Origin: Terriglobales bacterium
GTDB lineage: Bacteria > Acidobacteriota > Terriglobia > Terriglobales > Acidobacteriaceae
Direction of reading: 5' to 3'
DNA length: 64,000 nucleotides
Assembly (NCBI GenBank): GCA_035543055.1
Contig: DATKKJ010000148.1
Span: 1-64,000, forward strand
The position numbers and the translations under genes were made by a program. The first letter of the stretch is position 1, and every line of letters begins with the position of its first letter. Under the pieces are notes generated by a model. The model was not told where the DNA came from. It was given only the letters and a program-made list of their open reading frames with translations, and did no database searches. Positions 8,679 to 17,968 of this stretch are shown piece by piece.

Positions 8679-10081
8679 CAGCGGCGGACTCCAGGAATCG
8701 CTGCCGGCATCATCGGGGCGCGCACCTGGGCCGGGAGCGGGGCAGCCACGGGATCGCCTTCCCATGCGCAACACAGCATGATGAGAAGCGGCAGCATCAT
8801 GACGCGTTGGCGGCTGAGCGTCCCGAAGTTGCCCGAAGCAGCCGAAAAGATGATCAGGAACTCCGCGCAGTACAGGGCAGCCATGAAGATGACCGGGTTG
8901 TGACGCCAGCGACCGAGGGCCGCGAGGAGCTTGCGCCGCCGCATCCAGAACAAGGCCATCAGCGCGACCCCCTCCAGAGAGGCGATCGCCATCTGGGAGC
9001 TGCGGACCTCCCAGGGAAAGGGGCGGAAGGGCAGGAAGGGCGCGAGCGCCAGGCGACTGGCGAGCGACCCGCCGAACGACGACCCGCCTCCTACCTGCAA
9101 CCCTTTCTGAATAGTCTCGAGCCGTGTCATGGCACTCTGGACATCCTCCACCTGGACGAATTGTCTTGCCTGCGAAACCAGGAAGTAGGTCCCGACCAAG
9201 AGGAGCGGGATGGCGAACATCCGGGCCAGCATGCCCAGCAAACCCTGCCGGTTCCGGCTGAGCAGGTAGGGGACCGTGCACGACATGGCCAGCATGGCGG
9301 CGATGTGGGGACGGACGAAGGCGGCTCCCACCATGCCGAAGGTGAAGAGCGCCCAGGACTTGGCATCCATCTTGCTGTAAATCCGCGCATAACCGTATAT
9401 AGCCAGGCTCATGAAGAACAGGATCAGCGAGTCCTTGCCCATGGGAGCGGTCCAGTAGACGATCGAGGGAAGGAGCATCAGCAACGTGGCAGCCAGATAG
9501 CGGTTGCCGTTGGGCAGGGCCGCCAGGAAAGCGCGGTAGTAGAGGAACTGCCCGAAGTAGGAGAGAAGCGCGAAGGCGGCAACGGCCGCGGGAAACGACG
9601 TGCCGATCACCAGCAGCACCAACCCCGTGATGATGCCGGCGAATTCGGTGCTGGTGTAGCGGGTGAAGGGCCAATCGCCCTGGTTGCGCAGCGCGAGGAC
9701 CACCCGCTGTCCCGCGTTGAAGTAACCGATCATGTCGGCGTTGCCGCCGTACACCCTGAAAAAGACGTAGACGACGGCGGCCGCGCCCGCCAACTTCATG
9801 GCGAGGGCAGCCAGCAAAAGCCGCCGCATGAAGCCGTCCCGGCTGGTGGACCGCAGGATCCAAGCCAAGGTCAGAAGGAGCAGGACCGGAGTGAAGAACA
9901 GAGCGGTGCCCGGGTCGAAGTTCTCGGGGAAGAACAGGAGTTGGATCCAGGCGGGCGAGGTCAGCGTGCACATCGCGCCGACCGCGCCGGCGAACAGCTT
10001 GCAGCGCGCCATGGTGGCCTGGAGCCCCGGGGAAACGGGAGCGCCCGTCCACTGCCCCGCGACCGTTGCCGGCGTGGCCAT
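8678..10081 (-). CDS. Polytopic membrane protein, candidate polysaccharide polymerase or transporter
   Basis: About 467 residues with roughly ten predicted membrane segments, among them LLLLTLAWILR, IITGLVLLVIGTSF, AVAAFALLSYFG and FMAALYCAEFLIIF. The start at 10081 is chosen because GGAGGTAGTC precedes the ATG directly, an excellent ribosome binding site that also contains the stop of the upstream gene. A longer start at 10153 would be embedded in that gene. The phrase PSIVYWTAPMGKDSLILFF resembles loops in uncharacterised membrane proteins of exopolysaccharide clusters. A Wzy-like polymerase role is possible but no O-antigen ligase signature is seen, and a separate ligase/polymerase lies at 36638-37981. 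Function unassigned. Confidence 0.85.
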   Translation of the reverse strand: MATPATVAGQWTGAPVSPGLQATMARCKLFAGAVGAMCTLTSPAWIQLLFFPENFDPGTALFFTPVLLLLTLAWILRSTSRDGFMRRLLLAALAMKLAGAAAVVYVFFRVYGGNADMIGYFNAGQRVVLALRNQGDWPFTRYTSTEFAGIITGLVLLVIGTSFPAAVAAFALLSYFGQFLYYRAFLAALPNGNRYLAATLLMLLPSIVYWTAPMGKDSLILFFMSLAIYGYARIYSKMDAKSWALFTFGMVGAAFVRPHIAAMLAMSCTVPYLLSRNRQGLLGMLARMFAIPLLLVGTYFLVSQARQFVQVEDVQSAMTRLETIQKGLQVGGGSSFGGSLASRLALAPFLPFRPFPWEVRSSQMAIASLEGVALMALFWMRRRKLLAALGRWRHNPVIFMAALYCAEFLIIFSAASGNFGTLSRQRVMMLPLLIMLCCAWEGDPVAAPLPAQVRAPMMPAAIPGVRR

Positions 10082-10083
10082 GA

Positions 10084-11184
10084 CTACCTCCGCGCTCCTG
10101 TGGCGAGCGGTTCGTGTGGCTGGCCCAGCACGGATGCGAAGACTTCGTCCCACTGCGACAGCATCTTCTCGACATTGTAATACTGCTCGGCGAACTGCTT
10201 CCCCCGCCAGCCCGCGGTCCGGCGCGCCTCTTCGTCAGACATGAAGCGGTCGAGCATCGCCGTCCACTCCTGCGGCGTCGAGCAAGCCATGTGGAGGCCG
10301 CTGTCGCACATGGCGCGGGCGTAGGCGGGGGTGGCGGAGACGATGGCAGGCATGGCCATGCGCCAGAAGAGCAGGAGCTTGTTCTCCGGCTTGCCGCGGA
10401 TCAACGGATGCTCCAGATCCATGGGGATGAGCGCCAAGTCGCAGGCGGTCATGACGGCGGCCGCCGTCTGTTCATTCCAGGCGTAGAGGTACACGCCGTC
10501 CAGGCTGCCGAAGGTCCGCCGCGCCAGGTCGGTGGCGTGGCGCTTGCCCACCTTGCCGTGCAGATACTCGCCGTATTCCAGGTCGGTGACCAGGTGGAGG
10601 GCGATCCGGCGCCGTCGCTTGATCTCGTCCAGCACACCGCGGATCTGCGAAAAATACGCGAGATTGCCCGGCAACCCCTCCCAAACAAAGTTGAAGACGT
10701 CGCCCGCGGCATAGTCCTGCTTCACCCGAGCAGTGACCGTGGAGTGAAAATCGAGGATGACGTGCACGTTGGAGCAATAGGGACGTATGTCGTCCTGCTG
10801 CTCGGCGGTGGTGCAGATAACGGCATCGGCGCGGCTACACATCCTCTGGATGCCCTTGACGTAATCAAGAAGCAAGTGCCGGTTCTGGCGGACGGCAAAC
10901 TTGGCCGCTCCCCGGAAGACCGCCTTCCAGTCGCTGTTCCCGGCGGCCAAATAGGAATCGATCTGCTGGTAAATGATCTTGGCCGAGCCGCGATACCGCT
11001 GCCAGACGCTGATGTCGCCACCCGGGCTAACAACGACAACGTCGTAATCCCGGCGCGGGTCGGCAATCTCGAAATCCAAGCCACGTTGTTTCGCGTAAAA
11101 GCAGAAGCGCCGCCGGTCCCCGGGATGGGCGAAGGTCGGCTCGAAGGGCACGTAGCCAACTCGAAGATCGCGGGGGATGGTCAC
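10084..11184 (-). CDS. Glycosyltransferase (GT-B fold, family uncertain)
   Basis: A 366-residue protein with a divergent GT4-like layout. YDVVVVSPGGDISVWQRY and ADAVICTTAEQQDDI belong to the N-terminal half; FNFVWEGLPGNL, LHLVTDLEYGEY and ACDLALIPMDLEHPLIRGKPENKLLLF belong to the C-terminal nucleotide-binding half. The last segment stands where GT4 proteins have their EX7E motif; PENKLL replaces the common form. The start is a GTG with AAGGA about a dozen bases upstream. It follows a 103-base gap after the 3,5-epimerase gene and is tightly coupled to the membrane protein downstream. A sugar transfer role in the repeat unit is inferred. Confidence 0.82.
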   Translation of the reverse strand: MTIPRDLRVGYVPFEPTFAHPGDRRRFCFYAKQRGLDFEIADPRRDYDVVVVSPGGDISVWQRYRGSAKIIYQQIDSYLAAGNSDWKAVFRGAAKFAVRQNRHLLLDYVKGIQRMCSRADAVICTTAEQQDDIRPYCSNVHVILDFHSTVTARVKQDYAAGDVFNFVWEGLPGNLAYFSQIRGVLDEIKRRRRIALHLVTDLEYGEYLHGKVGKRHATDLARRTFGSLDGVYLYAWNEQTAAAVMTACDLALIPMDLEHPLIRGKPENKLLLFWRMAMPAIVSATPAYARAMCDSGLHMACSTPQEWTAMLDRFMSDEEARRTAGWRGKQFAEQYYNVEKMLSQWDEVFASVLGQPHEPLATGARR

Positions 11185-11287
11185 GGCCTGGAGAGTTTCC
11201 TTCCCTGGGTCCCAGCGATGGCTCTGATGCAGATCAAGTCTGGTCTAGCTTTGCTCGGGATGGTTTGTAGCAGCATTCTAATCAAAA

Positions 11288-11818
11288 TCATCCACGGAAA
11301 TCCGGGTAGGAGCGATCCGCCTGGGAGATGACCGAGACCGGAAGGGGCCAGGAGATCTGGAACGCGGGATCGTCCCAGCGCACGCCGGAGGCAGACGGAG
11401 CGTGGTACGGGCACGACATCTGGTAGAAGACCTCGCATCCGTCTTCGAGGGTTTGAAACCCGTGGGCGAAACCCTCGGGCACATAGAGCATGTTGTGGGC
11501 GGCGGCGGTGAGTTCGAGGGCGAACCAGCGCTTGAAGGTCGGAGAAGCGGAACGAAGGTCCACGATGACGTCATAGATACGCCCGGCGGTGCAGCGGACG
11601 ATCTTGGCCTCTTCGTGCGGGGCACGCTGGATATGCAACCCGCGAAGAGTCCCCTTCTTCGTGGTCACGGAAAGACTGCACTGGGCGAGGCCGGGATTGA
11701 GGCCGTTGCGCCGGAACTCTTCGCGACACCAGGTGCGGGCGAAAAAGCCGCGTTCGTCGGTGAGGGGGTCGATCTCGATGACGCAGGCCCCTGCCAGCGA
11801 AGTAGGCAGGAACTTCAC
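11288..11818 (-). CDS. rfbC: dTDP-4-dehydrorhamnose 3,5-epimerase family protein (RmlC-like)
   Basis: A 176-residue cupin of the RmlC family, which epimerises C3 and/or C5 of 4-keto-6-deoxy sugar nucleotides. Typical motifs are DERGFFARTWCREEF, QCSLSVTTKKGTLRGLHIQ (the catalytic His lies in RGLH), YDVIVDLR and YVPEGFAHGFQTL. The GTG start overlaps the stop of the C-methyltransferase gene (GTGA), so the two are coupled. Its place directly after rfbF, rfbG and a C-methyltransferase suggests that it works on a CDP-linked 4-keto sugar rather than on dTDP-glucose. No rmlA or rmlB is seen in the window. The symbol names the family, not a proven dTDP substrate. Confidence 0.92.
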   Translation of the reverse strand: MKFLPTSLAGACVIEIDPLTDERGFFARTWCREEFRRNGLNPGLAQCSLSVTTKKGTLRGLHIQRAPHEEAKIVRCTAGRIYDVIVDLRSASPTFKRWFALELTAAAHNMLYVPEGFAHGFQTLEDGCEVFYQMSCPYHAPSASGVRWDDPAFQISWPLPVSVISQADRSYPDFRG

Positions 11819-13050
11819 GCGATCACCTCGACCCGGGGGATGGGCACGACCAGCTTGCCGCCCCAATCCCGCACGTGCGCAAGCTGCGGGACGATCTCGT
11901 CGCGAAGATTCCACGGAAGGATCAGCACGTAGTCGGGCCGGGTCTGGGCGATCTTCTCCGGCCCAAAGACTGGGATGTGGGTGCCTGGAAGAAAGGTTCC
12001 CTGCTTGTACGGGCTGACGTCCACGGTGTAGTCGAGGAAGTCGGTGCGGATGCCGCAGAAGTTCAGCAGGGTGTTCCCTTTCGCCGGGGCGCCGTAACCG
12101 ACAACCCGCTTCCCCTCGCACTTGGCGTGCGCCAAGAACGATAGCAACCCGAACTTGGCGGCATAGGCCTTCTGAGAGAACGAGGTGTAGGTAGCCAGGT
12201 CAGAAAGGCCGGCAGACTTCTCGGCCGCGAGCAGTGCCGCGACCGAGGGCATGACTGCCTTGGTCCGGTCTTCCGCGTGCCGGGCGTAGATACGCAGCGA
12301 GCCGCCATGGGTCGCGAGTTGTTGTACCTCGAAGAGCTCCAGGCCATGCCGCGCGAACAGTTCGCGGACGGTCAGAAAAGAAAAGTACGAGAAGTGCTCG
12401 TGATAGATGGTGTCGAACTGGTTGTCTTCGATCAGGCGCAGGAGGTGGGGGAACTCCATGGTGACGACGCCCGTTCTCTTGAGCAGCAGCTTGAGTCCGG
12501 CGACGAAATCATTCGGCAGCGGAGTATGGGCGAGCACGTTGTTCCCGATGAGGAGGTCGGCCTGCTTTCCCTGCGTCACCAACTCGCGCGCGGTCTGCGT
12601 CCCAAAGAATTTGACGAGAGTGGCCACGCCCTTCTCGCGGGCCACGCGGGCTACGTTCTCCGCCGGCTCGATGCCCAGCACCGGGACGCCCCGCTCCACG
12701 AAATACTGCAGCAGGTAGCCGTCGTTGCTTGCGATCTCGACGACCTGGCTCGAGGCGCCAAGGCCCAATCGCCCGGTGATCATCTCCACGTAGTCCTTCG
12801 CATGTCGCAGCCAGCTCTGGGAATAAGAGGAGAAGTAGAGATAATCGGAGAAGATGTGCTCCGGGAGCTCGAAGGCGTCAACCTGGACGAGGAAGCAACG
12901 GTCGCAGACGCGCGCATGCAGCGGATAGAAGACCTCCGGCTGCGCGAGCTGCTCGGGCTTGAGGTAGGAATTCGCCAGCGGCGAGACGCCGAGATCGAGG
13001 AAGGTGTGGGAGAGCGGCGCGCCGCAGAGGCGGCACTGGAGCGCACTCAT
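11815..13050 (-). CDS. Sugar C-methyltransferase (three-domain, TylC3/TcaB9-like)
   Basis: A 411-residue protein with the three domains of NDP-4-keto-sugar C-methyltransferases. The N-terminal zinc domain has CRLC and CDRC. The central SAM domain has VVEIASNDGYLLQYF, followed by GIEPAENVARVA. The C-terminal domain has VVGYGAPAKGNTLLNFCGI and DYVLILPWNLRDEI. YHEHFSYFS is the conserved stretch holding the general-base His region. It starts at the ATG at 13050, which overlaps the stop of rfbG (ATGA). Its position between rfbG and the 3,5-epimerase gene predicts methylation at C3 of a CDP-4-keto-6-deoxyhexose, giving a branched sugar. Confidence 0.93.
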   Translation of the reverse strand: MSALQCRLCGAPLSHTFLDLGVSPLANSYLKPEQLAQPEVFYPLHARVCDRCFLVQVDAFELPEHIFSDYLYFSSYSQSWLRHAKDYVEMITGRLGLGASSQVVEIASNDGYLLQYFVERGVPVLGIEPAENVARVAREKGVATLVKFFGTQTARELVTQGKQADLLIGNNVLAHTPLPNDFVAGLKLLLKRTGVVTMEFPHLLRLIEDNQFDTIYHEHFSYFSFLTVRELFARHGLELFEVQQLATHGGSLRIYARHAEDRTKAVMPSVAALLAAEKSAGLSDLATYTSFSQKAYAAKFGLLSFLAHAKCEGKRVVGYGAPAKGNTLLNFCGIRTDFLDYTVDVSPYKQGTFLPGTHIPVFGPEKIAQTRPDYVLILPWNLRDEIVPQLAHVRDWGGKLVVPIPRVEVIA

Positions 13051-14129
13051 CGCTCCGCCCCCGTTGGCGCGGGCATGGCTTGATAGGCGCAGATCTGGTC
13101 GAGCGCCAGCCGGCGAACATCGGCGCCGTCGCGATAGGCTTTGTACCACTCGACCGTGGCCTGCAGGGCGCGTTCCAGGTCCCAGCGGGGAGACCACCCC
13201 AACCGGGCGCGAGCCTTGCTGGAGTCGAGCTTGAGCACCTGCGACTCCGGCGGATGTGGCGCGGTGTCGGCCGCCCAGGAGGACCGCTGTCCCCAGAGTT
13301 CTGTCAGGCGCGTGACCACGTTGGACACCGGGACGCAGTCAAGCTCTCCAGGACCGAAGTTCCAGCTCCCAGCGTAGGCCTGGGGCTCCTGCCAGAGCTT
13401 TTCCACGAGAGCAAGATAGCCGCCCAGCGGTTCCAGGACGTGCTGCCAGGGCCGCACCGCCCGGGGATTGCGGATGAGAACCTGCTTACCGGCGAGGAAG
13501 GCGCGGATGGCGTCGGGCACCAGGCGATCCTCGGCGAAGTCGCCACCGCCGATCACGTTGCCGGCACGCGCCGAGGCGACCGCCGTAGTCCGGTGGGCGA
13601 AGAACGAATCGCGGTAGGCCGCAGTCACCAGCTCGGCGCAACCCTTGCTGCTGGAGTACGGGTCCCGGCCGCCCATGGGGTCATCCTCGGTGTAGCCACG
13701 CTCGGAACCCGAATTCTCGTAGCACTTGTCGCTGGTGATGACCAGCACGACGCGCACCTCCGCGCCCTGCCGCGCCGCCTCCAGCACCTGCACCGTGCCC
13801 ATGACGTTGGTGGCATACGTGCCGACCGGATCGGCATAGGAGCGGCGGACCAGCGACTGCGCCGCCATGTGGAGAATGATCTCCGGGCGCTCCTCCCGCA
13901 CCACCGCGGCGAAGCGCCCGGCAGCGCACAGATCCCCGATCACGGACCGCATGCCGCCGCCGACGCGTGCCAGATCGAACAGACTGGGATCGGTGGGCGG
14001 GGGCAGCGCGAAGCCTGCGAGTTGCGCCTCCAGTTCCCGCAGCCACAGCGCCATCCAGCTTCCCTTGAAGCCGGTGTGGCCGGTGAGCAGGACGCGTTTC
14101 CCCTTCCAGAATGCGGGATTCACCGCCAT
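13047..14129 (-). CDS. rfbG: CDP-glucose 4,6-dehydratase
   Basis: A 360-residue extended SDR enzyme that converts CDP-D-glucose to CDP-4-keto-6-deoxy-D-glucose. The nucleotide-binding motif GHTGFKG at residues 17-23 is the form characteristic of RfbG, as is [18 protein letters not shown]. Also seen are [24 protein letters not shown] (catalytic Tyr and Lys), [19 protein letters not shown] and [14 protein letters not shown]. The ATG at 14129 lies ten bases inside the end of rfbF, and the stop overlaps the C-methyltransferase start. The gene pair and order are those of known CDP-deoxysugar clusters. Confidence 0.97.
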   Translation of the reverse strand: MAVNPAFWKGKRVLLTGHTGFKGSWMALWLRELEAQLAGFALPPPTDPSLFDLARVGGGMRSVIGDLCAAGRFAAVVREERPEIILHMAAQSLVRRSYADPVGTYATNVMGTVQVLEAARQGAEVRVVLVITSDKCYENSGSERGYTEDDPMGGRDPYSSSKGCAELVTAAYRDSFFAHRTTAVASARAGNVIGGGDFAEDRLVPDAIRAFLAGKQVLIRNPRAVRPWQHVLEPLGGYLALVEKLWQEPQAYAGSWNFGPGELDCVPVSNVVTRLTELWGQRSSWAADTAPHPPESQVLKLDSSKARARLGWSPRWDLERALQATVEWYKAYRDGADVRRLALDQICAYQAMPAPTGAER

Positions 14130-14887
14130 ACCTTCCACGGGGCCTGCCCGGAGTTCCAGAGTTCCTCGAGGTGGTTCTTGTCGCGGAGCGTGTCCATGGG
14201 CTGCCAGAAACCGCTGTGCTTGTAGGTAGAGAGCTGGCCTTCGCGGGCCAGGCGCTCCAGGGGCTCGCGCTCCCAGATGGTGTGGTCGTCGGCGATGTAG
14301 TCGATGACTTTCGGCTTGAGCACGAAGAATCCGCCGCTGACCCAGCCTTCGCCGCTCGGCTTCTCGCGGAAGCGCACCACGCGCGAGCCGCGCAGTTCGA
14401 GGGCGCCGAAGCGCGCCGGCGGCTCGACCGCAGTGACCGTGACCAGCGTCTTCTGCTTCTTGTGGAAGGCCACCAGCGCCTTGATGTTGATGTCGGCCAG
14501 GCCATCGCCGTAGGTGAAGCAGCAATCGTCCTTGCCGAGGTACTCGCGGACACGCTTCAGGCGGCCGCCGGTCTGGGTCTCGAGCCCGGTGTCCACCACG
14601 GTCACCCGCCAGGGCTCGGCGGTGTTGCGGTGCACTTCCACCCTGTTGCGGGAGACGTCGAAGGTGACATCGGAGGTGTGCAGGAAGTAGTTGGCGAAGT
14701 ATTCCTTGATCTGGAATCCCTTGAAGCCGCAGCAGATGACGAAATCGTGGATGCCGTGGGCGGAGTAGATCTTCATGATGTGCCAGAGGATGGGGCGCCC
14801 ACCGATCTCGATCATGGGCTTGGGGCGCAGCACGGTCTCTTCGCTGATGCGCGTCCCCATTCCCCCGGCCAATATGACGGCTTTCAA
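14120..14887 (-). CDS. rfbF: Glucose-1-phosphate cytidylyltransferase
   Basis: A 255-residue nucleotidyltransferase that makes CDP-glucose from CTP and glucose-1-phosphate. It starts with the signature [19 protein letters not shown] is residues 8-13. It continues with [30 protein letters not shown] (metal-binding Asp) and [18 protein letters not shown], all diagnostic for RfbF. The start is a TTG at 14887, chosen because GGAGG lies seven bases upstream and because the protein then begins exactly at the nucleotide-binding motif. It feeds rfbG directly and overlaps it by ten bases. Confidence 0.97.
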   Translation of the reverse strand: MKAVILAGGMGTRISEETVLRPKPMIEIGGRPILWHIMKIYSAHGIHDFVICCGFKGFQIKEYFANYFLHTSDVTFDVSRNRVEVHRNTAEPWRVTVVDTGLETQTGGRLKRVREYLGKDDCCFTYGDGLADINIKALVAFHKKQKTLVTVTAVEPPARFGALELRGSRVVRFREKPSGEGWVSGGFFVLKPKVIDYIADDHTIWEREPLERLAREGQLSTYKHSGFWQPMDTLRDKNHLEELWNSGQAPWKVWR

Positions 14888-14900
14888 ATCCAGTCCTCCC

Positions 14901-16157
14901 TTACGCCAAGTCTTGCAGGAGCGCTTCATAGCGGGCCACGCCGGACTCCAGACTGAAGTGCGGGCGCGTGGCCTCGCGCGCGCGGGCCAGCTCGTCGGCA
15001 TTGACGGCGGAGGCGATACGCGCCGCGGCCTCTTGCAACGCGGCGTCGGTGACGTCTTCCAGCACAATGCCCGAGCCCGCGCGGCGCACCCAGTCGCGCG
15101 CCTCAGGATTACACCCAGCCATCACCGGGCGCACGCCGGCGGCAAAGAACTCCGCCAGCTTGGTCGGCATGGAGCCGCGTTTGGCGATCCCCTCGTTCAT
15201 CAGCAGCAGGCCCCAATCCATCGCGGACAGCCAGCCCGGCATCTCGGCGTGGGCGACTGTGCGAACAGTATACGAATTCTGCGTGAGCGAAAAGTGCGAG
15301 AGCAGTTGCGCCATGGCCTCAGGCTGCTGCGTCAGGCAGAGCAAGTGAGCCTCGGGACGCCGCTCCAGCACTGCCTGAAACAGGCGGAGACAATCTTCCA
15401 CCCGATAGGAGGCATTGATGGAGCCGACCAGGCCGATGACCAGCTTCCCCTCCAGCCGCGCCCGGACCTCCGGCGGAACCACGGACAACTCTCGCGGAGC
15501 GAACATCCCATAGTCGGCGCAGGTGGGGATGGTCACCGCCGCCTTCCCTGCCCTGTTGCCCAGCTTGCCAGTGCGCACGTCATCGGCTTGCAGACCGGTG
15601 AGCGTGGTGACGGCGGCCGCATCCGCCACCAGACGCCGCTCCAGCCGCTTGGCAACGCGATACACGAATGGCCGGACAAACCAGCGGCCTTCGGCGACGC
15701 TCTCGTCGATCCAGTACCCGCGCATGTCGAACACGTACGGGACACCGGTCACTAGGCGCAGGGCCCAGGCAACCGAGGTGGCGACATAGGAACGCGCATG
15801 CACCAAGCGGATGCGCTCGCTCCGGATCAGCCTGCGTCCTGCCCAGAACAGCGCCCAGCAGTTCTGCAAGACCGGCCCGATGCCGCCGGTGTGATAGGGC
15901 AGGTGTGCCCACGTGATCCCGTGCGCTCCCAGCTCGCGCTCCAGTCGCTCGACGGCACCTTCATCCGCGAGGTCCCTTTGCCGCTCCATGGAAAGCAGCG
16001 CATACGGGAACCCGCGGCGGCTGAGGGCGAAGATGTAAGGCAGGACCTGCGACTGTCCCAGGGGCTCGAGGACCCCGTTCAGCGTGATGTACAGGATAGG
16101 AGCGTGCGTGGCGGAAGCGAAGCCCTGCTGCAGCGAATTTGAGGCCACGATATTCAT
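14901..16157 (-). CDS. Glycosyltransferase family 4
   Basis: A 418-residue GT-B glycosyltransferase. [21 protein letters not shown] is the usual N-terminal strand and donor/acceptor loop of GT4 proteins. [15 protein letters not shown] and [12 protein letters not shown] follow in the N-terminal half. The C-terminal domain has [22 protein letters not shown] and the region [19 protein letters not shown] in place of the EX7E motif. The ATG at 16157 overlaps the stop of the formyltransferase gene (ATGA). The longer frame up to 16292 would run inside that gene and is rejected. It lies 13 bases before rfbF, so it probably belongs to the same transcript and may transfer a sugar of the CDP pathway; that link is inference. 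Confidence 0.92.
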   Translation of the reverse strand: MNIVASNSLQQGFASATHAPILYITLNGVLEPLGQSQVLPYIFALSRRGFPYALLSMERQRDLADEGAVERLERELGAHGITWAHLPYHTGGIGPVLQNCWALFWAGRRLIRSERIRLVHARSYVATSVAWALRLVTGVPYVFDMRGYWIDESVAEGRWFVRPFVYRVAKRLERRLVADAAAVTTLTGLQADDVRTGKLGNRAGKAAVTIPTCADYGMFAPRELSVVPPEVRARLEGKLVIGLVGSINASYRVEDCLRLFQAVLERRPEAHLLCLTQQPEAMAQLLSHFSLTQNSYTVRTVAHAEMPGWLSAMDWGLLLMNEGIAKRGSMPTKLAEFFAAGVRPVMAGCNPEARDWVRRAGSGIVLEDVTDAALQEAAARIASAVNADELARAREATRPHFSLESGVARYEALLQDLA

Positions 16158-16999
16158 CTGCGAGCGTGGGCTGCGAAGGGAAATAGCTTGATTCGCTCGT
16201 TGGCCTCGGCGAATTCGCGGCTTTGGAAGTATCCGGGGCGGTAGAACGACCGAAAATTCTTCCACGCAGTCCGCATGGCGGTTCCTGTCCACTCCTGGGT
16301 GTAGAAGGTATGGCCCTCACAAACACTCGGCTGGGCGATGCGCGGTACAGATTCCCCTGCCGCCAGGGCCTGAACCACCCGGACGTACAGGTCTTGCGCA
16401 TGCTCCATCACTTTCCAGTGGAGCTCCGCGAGGCTTTCGGAGCCGTCCAGAGGCGTCTGCTCGGTGGCGACGATGGCTCCACTGTCGATCCCAGAATCCA
16501 GCCACATCACCGTGCTCCCGATCAGGTAGAACCAACGCCGGGCAAGACACCAGTTGGTGCAGTTCGGCCCCCCTTTCACATAAGGGGAAATGCCGGTGTG
16601 CATGTTAATGATTCCCAGGCGCTGGGCCGCCGATTCGATGATCCTCTTCCCGACAAGATTGGTACCGGAAACGATGACGAGATCGGGTTCGTGGCCGGTC
16701 AATGCGGCAAGTGTTTCAGGATCGTTGATATTGCGCACGCGCACAGTCGGCACTTGGGGGAAGCCGCCGTACTCGCGCGCGTAACGGTCCTGAAGGTCCA
16801 ACCACGCTCGGATGAATGGTCTGCCCACGATCCTGCCCTCGATCCGGTTCAGCAGGATACTCAGTCTTTTTCCGGGGGGTGGAGATTTCATAGGGACGTT
16901 GCGGGACAGCACCACGGCGTTGAGCCGGCAGTGTTCAGCCAGCTTGCGGCAGAGCGCGGCCTGGTTCGGCGCGTCGTTGGTGAGAATGACGGCCTTCAC
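16154..16999 (-). CDS. Formyltransferase-family protein (probable sugar N-formyltransferase)
   Basis: A 281-residue protein with the N10-formyltetrahydrofolate transferase fold. The active-site strand is seen as GIINMHTGISPYVKGGPN, with the Asn and His of the family NxH motif, and STVMWLDSGIDSGAIV supplies the conserved Asp. It is shorter than methionyl-tRNA formyltransferase and lacks its tRNA-binding C-terminal domain, which fits the sugar formyltransferases acting on dTDP- or GDP-amino sugars. In this cluster the DegT aminotransferase could make the amino sugar substrate. It is coupled at both ends: its start overlaps the stop of the deacetylase gene, and its stop overlaps the next glycosyltransferase start. 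Confidence 0.9.
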   Translation of the reverse strand: MKAVILTNDAPNQAALCRKLAEHCRLNAVVLSRNVPMKSPPPGKRLSILLNRIEGRIVGRPFIRAWLDLQDRYAREYGGFPQVPTVRVRNINDPETLAALTGHEPDLVIVSGTNLVGKRIIESAAQRLGIINMHTGISPYVKGGPNCTNWCLARRWFYLIGSTVMWLDSGIDSGAIVATEQTPLDGSESLAELHWKVMEHAQDLYVRVVQALAAGESVPRIAQPSVCEGHTFYTQEWTGTAMRTAWKNFRSFYRPGYFQSREFAEANERIKLFPFAAHARR

Positions 17000-17958
17000 A
17001 GGACGCCTCGAGCCCGGTACCCCAAGGCCTGGAATCGCACTTCACAGGCCGATTCGCCGGCCACCGAGATGCGTGGGTATACGCCTCCGTCCCCTCGGGC
17101 GAATTTCTCCTCGACCAACAGTACATGACGCATCCCGTGGCGCTTCAGGATGTCGAGCTGAGAAGGCCGGAAGCTGCCGTTCGGAAAAGCATAAATCTCC
17201 AACGGCAGGTGCAGAACATCCTTGAAGTAAGCGGCACATCGGGCCAGGTCCTGCTCGAAAAACCCGTCGCTTTCATGTCCCATCGAATCGTGCGCGTAGG
17301 AGTGAACTCCGATATCGTGAAATGCGGCCGCCTGGAGGACGGAAGCGCGGTCCATCATCCGGGTGGTCCCATCCGGCTTGACTTCTTGCAGCAGGGGGAC
17401 GATCGACTGCCAAAGTGCTTCACGCTCGCTCCTGGGACGCATCTTCAGGAAATGGCTCAGGGCGGCGCCGAAGGCGGCCTTGGATCGAACGCTCGAGTCG
17501 GGAGGCGATAACGAGAATCCGGGCAGCCGGAAGCTGCGCAGCAGGGCCGGCGATGCCGCCCCCAAGAAGTCGTAAAGCTGAGTGTTCCACAGGGGCGTGC
17601 CGGACTCCACGCATTGGGGAACGATGTTCTGGTTGGCGCGCATCCCGTGCCTGGAGAGAATCGGCATGGCGTACTCCACGAAGTCCTGGTAGCCATCGTC
17701 AAACGACAGCACTACCGCGGGACGGGGCGGATCTTCTCTGAGGCTTGCCATCGAGAAGTGGCGCTTGAGAAAGACGAGCAGATCCGCAAAATCTTCGGGA
17801 GAAATGGGTGGCGAGAAAGGGTTCATCCGAGGCGACACACGGTGCAGGTTGAGAACAGCCAGGAACCTACCCCGTTGGATGCGGCGCACAAGACGTTGCT
17901 CCTGGCCCGCCAGTTCCAGCAATCGGAGGTAGAGACGCTTTATCGCCGTACGATTCAT
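16996..17958 (-). CDS. Polysaccharide deacetylase family protein (NodB fold)
   Basis: A 320-residue protein. The NodB motif 1 is seen as AVVLSFDDGYQDFVEYAMPIL, with the catalytic and metal Asp pair in DDG. A metal histidine motif is seen as GVHSYAHDSMGH, close to the HxxxxH pattern. LNLHRVSPRMNPFSPPISPEDF precedes it, as in many cell-surface deacetylases. No signal peptide is evident. The ATG at 17958 lies ten bases after the asparagine synthase stop. The longer frame to 18030 would run through that gene and is rejected. It is a second deacetylase besides 6511-7452 and differs from it in its C-terminus, so the two likely act on different residues or steps. Confidence 0.9.
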   Translation of the reverse strand: MNRTAIKRLYLRLLELAGQEQRLVRRIQRGRFLAVLNLHRVSPRMNPFSPPISPEDFADLLVFLKRHFSMASLREDPPRPAVVLSFDDGYQDFVEYAMPILSRHGMRANQNIVPQCVESGTPLWNTQLYDFLGAASPALLRSFRLPGFSLSPPDSSVRSKAAFGAALSHFLKMRPRSEREALWQSIVPLLQEVKPDGTTRMMDRASVLQAAAFHDIGVHSYAHDSMGHESDGFFEQDLARCAAYFKDVLHLPLEIYAFPNGSFRPSQLDILKRHGMRHVLLVEEKFARGDGGVYPRISVAGESACEVRFQALGYRARGVL

Positions 17959-17968
17959 GGTGCGCAAA

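Noticed and set aside
8679-10175. N-terminal extension of the GT4 gene to a 907-codon frame
   Set aside because: The extension is an alternative frame of the polytopic membrane protein; the true start at 8678 overlaps that gene's stop by one base.
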